64,000 bases of DNA from Pseudomonas sp. B21-015 (lineage in GTDB: Bacteria; Pseudomonadota; Gammaproteobacteria; Pseudomonadales; Pseudomonadaceae): assembly GCF_024749285.1 (NCBI RefSeq), contig NZ_CP087196.1, positions 5,766,001 to 5,830,000 on the forward strand, written 5' to 3'. The notes beneath the pieces were generated by a model. It saw only the letters and a program-made list of their open reading frames with translations. It had not been told where the DNA came from and did no database searches. Both the position numbers and the translations under genes were made by a program. Shown piece by piece: positions 62,631 to 64,000 of this stretch. Each line of letters opens with the position of its first letter. Within the stretch, counting starts at the first letter, position 1.

Positions 62631-63329
62631 ATGCTGCAAGTCGACAAGCTGCACCAGTACTACGGCGGTAGCCACATCCTGCGGGGCCTGACGTTTGAGG
62701 TGAAGGTCGGCGAAGTCACCTGCCTGCTCGGGCGCAATGGCGTGGGCAAGACCACCCTGCTCAAATGCCTGATGGGTTTGCTGCCGGCCAAAGAAGGCGC
62801 GGTGAACTGGGAAGGCAAACCGATCACCACATTCAAGCCGCACCAACGGGTGCATGCCGGCATCGCTTACGTGCCTCAGGGCCGGGAGATCTTTGGCCGA
62901 CTGACCGTGGAAGAAAACCTGCTGATGGGCCTGTCACGGTTTCCCGGCTCTGAAGCCAAGGAAGTCCCGGCGTTCATCTACGAGCTGTTCCCGGTCCTGC
63001 TGCAAATGAAGCAACGGCGTGGCGGTGACTTGTCCGGGGGGCAGCAACAGCAACTGGCGATCGGTAGAGCACTGGCCAGCCGTCCACGGTTGCTGATTCT
63101 CGACGAACCCACCGAAGGTATCCAGCCGTCAGTGATCAAGGAAATCGGCGCGGTGATCAAGCAACTCGCAGCGCGGGGCGACATGGCGATTCTGCTGGTG
63201 GAGCAGTTCTACGATTTCGCCGCCGAACTGGCCGACCAGTATCTGGTGATGTCTCGGGGAGAGATCGTGCAGCAGGGTCGTGGCGAAAATATGGAGGCCG
63301 AGGGTGTACGCGGTCTGGTTACGATCTAA
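62631..63329 (+). CDS. urtE: Urea ABC transporter ATPase UrtE
   Basis: This 232-residue LivF-class ATPase pairs with UrtD. Walker A is GRNGVGKTT, the family segment is YVPQGREIFGRLTVEENLLM, the signature is LSGGQQQQLAIG, Walker B is LLILDEPTEGIQP, and a switch-region LLVEQFYDFA follows. It has AGAAGGAA before the ATG. The ureD gene follows 30 bases later, linking urea uptake and urease assembly. Confidence 0.96.
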   Translation: MLQVDKLHQYYGGSHILRGLTFEVKVGEVTCLLGRNGVGKTTLLKCLMGLLPAKEGAVNWEGKPITTFKPHQRVHAGIAYVPQGREIFGRLTVEENLLMGLSRFPGSEAKEVPAFIYELFPVLLQMKQRRGGDLSGGQQQQLAIGRALASRPRLLILDEPTEGIQPSVIKEIGAVIKQLAARGDMAILLVEQFYDFAAELADQYLVMSRGEIVQQGRGENMEAEGVRGLVTI

Positions 63330-63359
63330 TCTGTAGCGTCCTAACGATAATTAGAAAAT

Positions 63360-64000
63360 ATGACCTTACCTGCCCACACCATCCTGTTCACCCCCAGCTG
63401 GCATGCCGAGCTGGAACTGGGTTACGCCCGTTTCGGTGACAGCACACGCCCGGTCCAGCGCCGTCACAAAGGCCCGCTGCGGGTGCAGAAGCATCTGTAT
63501 GCCGAAGGCCCCGAGGTGTGTCAGCACATCATCGTCCACCCGCCGGGCGGGATTGCCGGTGGTGATCGGCTCGACATCTCAGCCAGCGTCGGTACGCACG
63601 CCTGGGCGCAAATCACCAGCCCCGGCGCCGCCAAGTGGTATCGCGCGGCCGGGCCGGCTTATCAGAAACTCGACTTGCGTGTTGCCGCCGGTGCTACGTT
63701 GGAGTGGCTGCCGCAAGAGACGATTATCTTCAGCGACGCTCAGGCGGAACTCAGCACGAGCATTGATCTGCAAGGCGATGCACGGCTGTTCTACTGGGAC
63801 GTGGTGGCATTGGGTCGCCCGGCCAGTGGCGAACGCTTCGACCTCGGGCATTTTCAGGCGCACCTGGACATCCGCCGCGACGGCCAGTTGCTGTGGCACG
63901 AACGCCAGCGCATTGTCGGGAACGATGGTTTGCTGGACTCGCCGATAGGGCTGGATGGCCAACCGGTGTTTGCGACGTTGCTGGTGACGGGTGAAATTGA
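63360..64000 (+). CDS. ureD: Urease accessory protein UreD (3' partial)
   Basis: UreD binds apo-urease with UreF and UreG during nickel insertion. The frame opens at the ATG at 63360 ([20 protein letters not shown]) and stays open to the window edge, giving 213 codons, about three quarters of the usual length. Family features are [37 protein letters not shown], the [11 protein letters not shown] segment, [17 protein letters not shown], and [17 protein letters not shown]. The structural urease genes would be expected just past the window. Position after urtE matches PA4864. Confidence 0.95.
   Translation, partial: MTLPAHTILFTPSWHAELELGYARFGDSTRPVQRRHKGPLRVQKHLYAEGPEVCQHIIVHPPGGIAGGDRLDISASVGTHAWAQITSPGAAKWYRAAGPAYQKLDLRVAAGATLEWLPQETIIFSDAQAELSTSIDLQGDARLFYWDVVALGRPASGERFDLGHFQAHLDIRRDGQLLWHERQRIVGNDGLLDSPIGLDGQPVFATLLVTGEI

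Noticed and set aside
63403..63948. 181-codon plus-strand frame at the right edge
   Set aside because: It is out of frame with ureD, which starts at 63360 and shows clear family motifs to the window end.

Overview
The window comes from a Pseudomonas of the fluorescens group. The evidence is high GC, Pseudomonas REP/REPIN repeats in many gaps (cores such as GTGGGAGCGGGC and GGGAGCAAGCTCCC), and a gene order that matches, from memory, Pseudomonas aeruginosa PA4843-PA4857 and PA4858-PA4864. Three other blocks lie between those two chromosomal arms.

Bases 1-20835 are conserved chromosome: a diguanylate cyclase (GcbA type, 5' end outside the window), a CtpL-type chemoreceptor, dsbD, aroQ-accB-accC, prmA, a zinc-ribbon/DUF3426 membrane protein, dusB-fis, purH, purD, the hybrid kinase gene retS and a MarC-family membrane protein. 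Two single genes look inserted here. A small membrane protein (3573-4070) follows the chemoreceptor, and an AlbA_2/Schlafen-type protein (8784-10337) follows accC. In each case a second copy of the host gene's 3' end lies beyond the insert.

Bases 20836-38242 are an accessory island, and the most notable part of the window. It holds two tandem, co-linear paralogous giant toxin genes (2346 and 2361 aa). Each encodes an N-terminal helical region, a GT44 glycosyltransferase like that of clostridial TcdA/TcdB (LHFVW motif and DxD), a C-H-D cysteine-peptidase-like triad, a hydrophobic TcdA/TcdB-like translocation segment and a long beta-rich C-terminus. The architecture is closer to enterobacterial lymphostatin (LifA/Efa1) than to TcdB itself, because the peptidase triad runs C-H-D. 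Next to the toxins are three small genes (235, 274 and 216 aa) that are mutual paralogs of no known function.

Bases 38243-56352 hold cobalamin and metal genes. cobJ-cobI-cobH-cobG run leftward and cobL-cbiD-cobK run rightward. A copper block follows (two DUF2946 proteins, a PCuAC chaperone, the TonB-dependent copper receptor OprC and a PepSY membrane protein), then a second TonB-dependent receptor with a FecCDE/BtuCDF-type ABC transporter. In P. aeruginosa the cob genes and the second transporter (PA2903-PA2914) adjoin each other, so the copper block appears inserted between them.

Bases 56353-64000 hold a DUF6124-family gene with a long structured leader, then the urea ABC transporter urtABCDE behind a near-consensus sigma-54 promoter, and the start of ureD, which runs off the window. 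No tRNA, rRNA, CRISPR array, integrase or transposase was seen.
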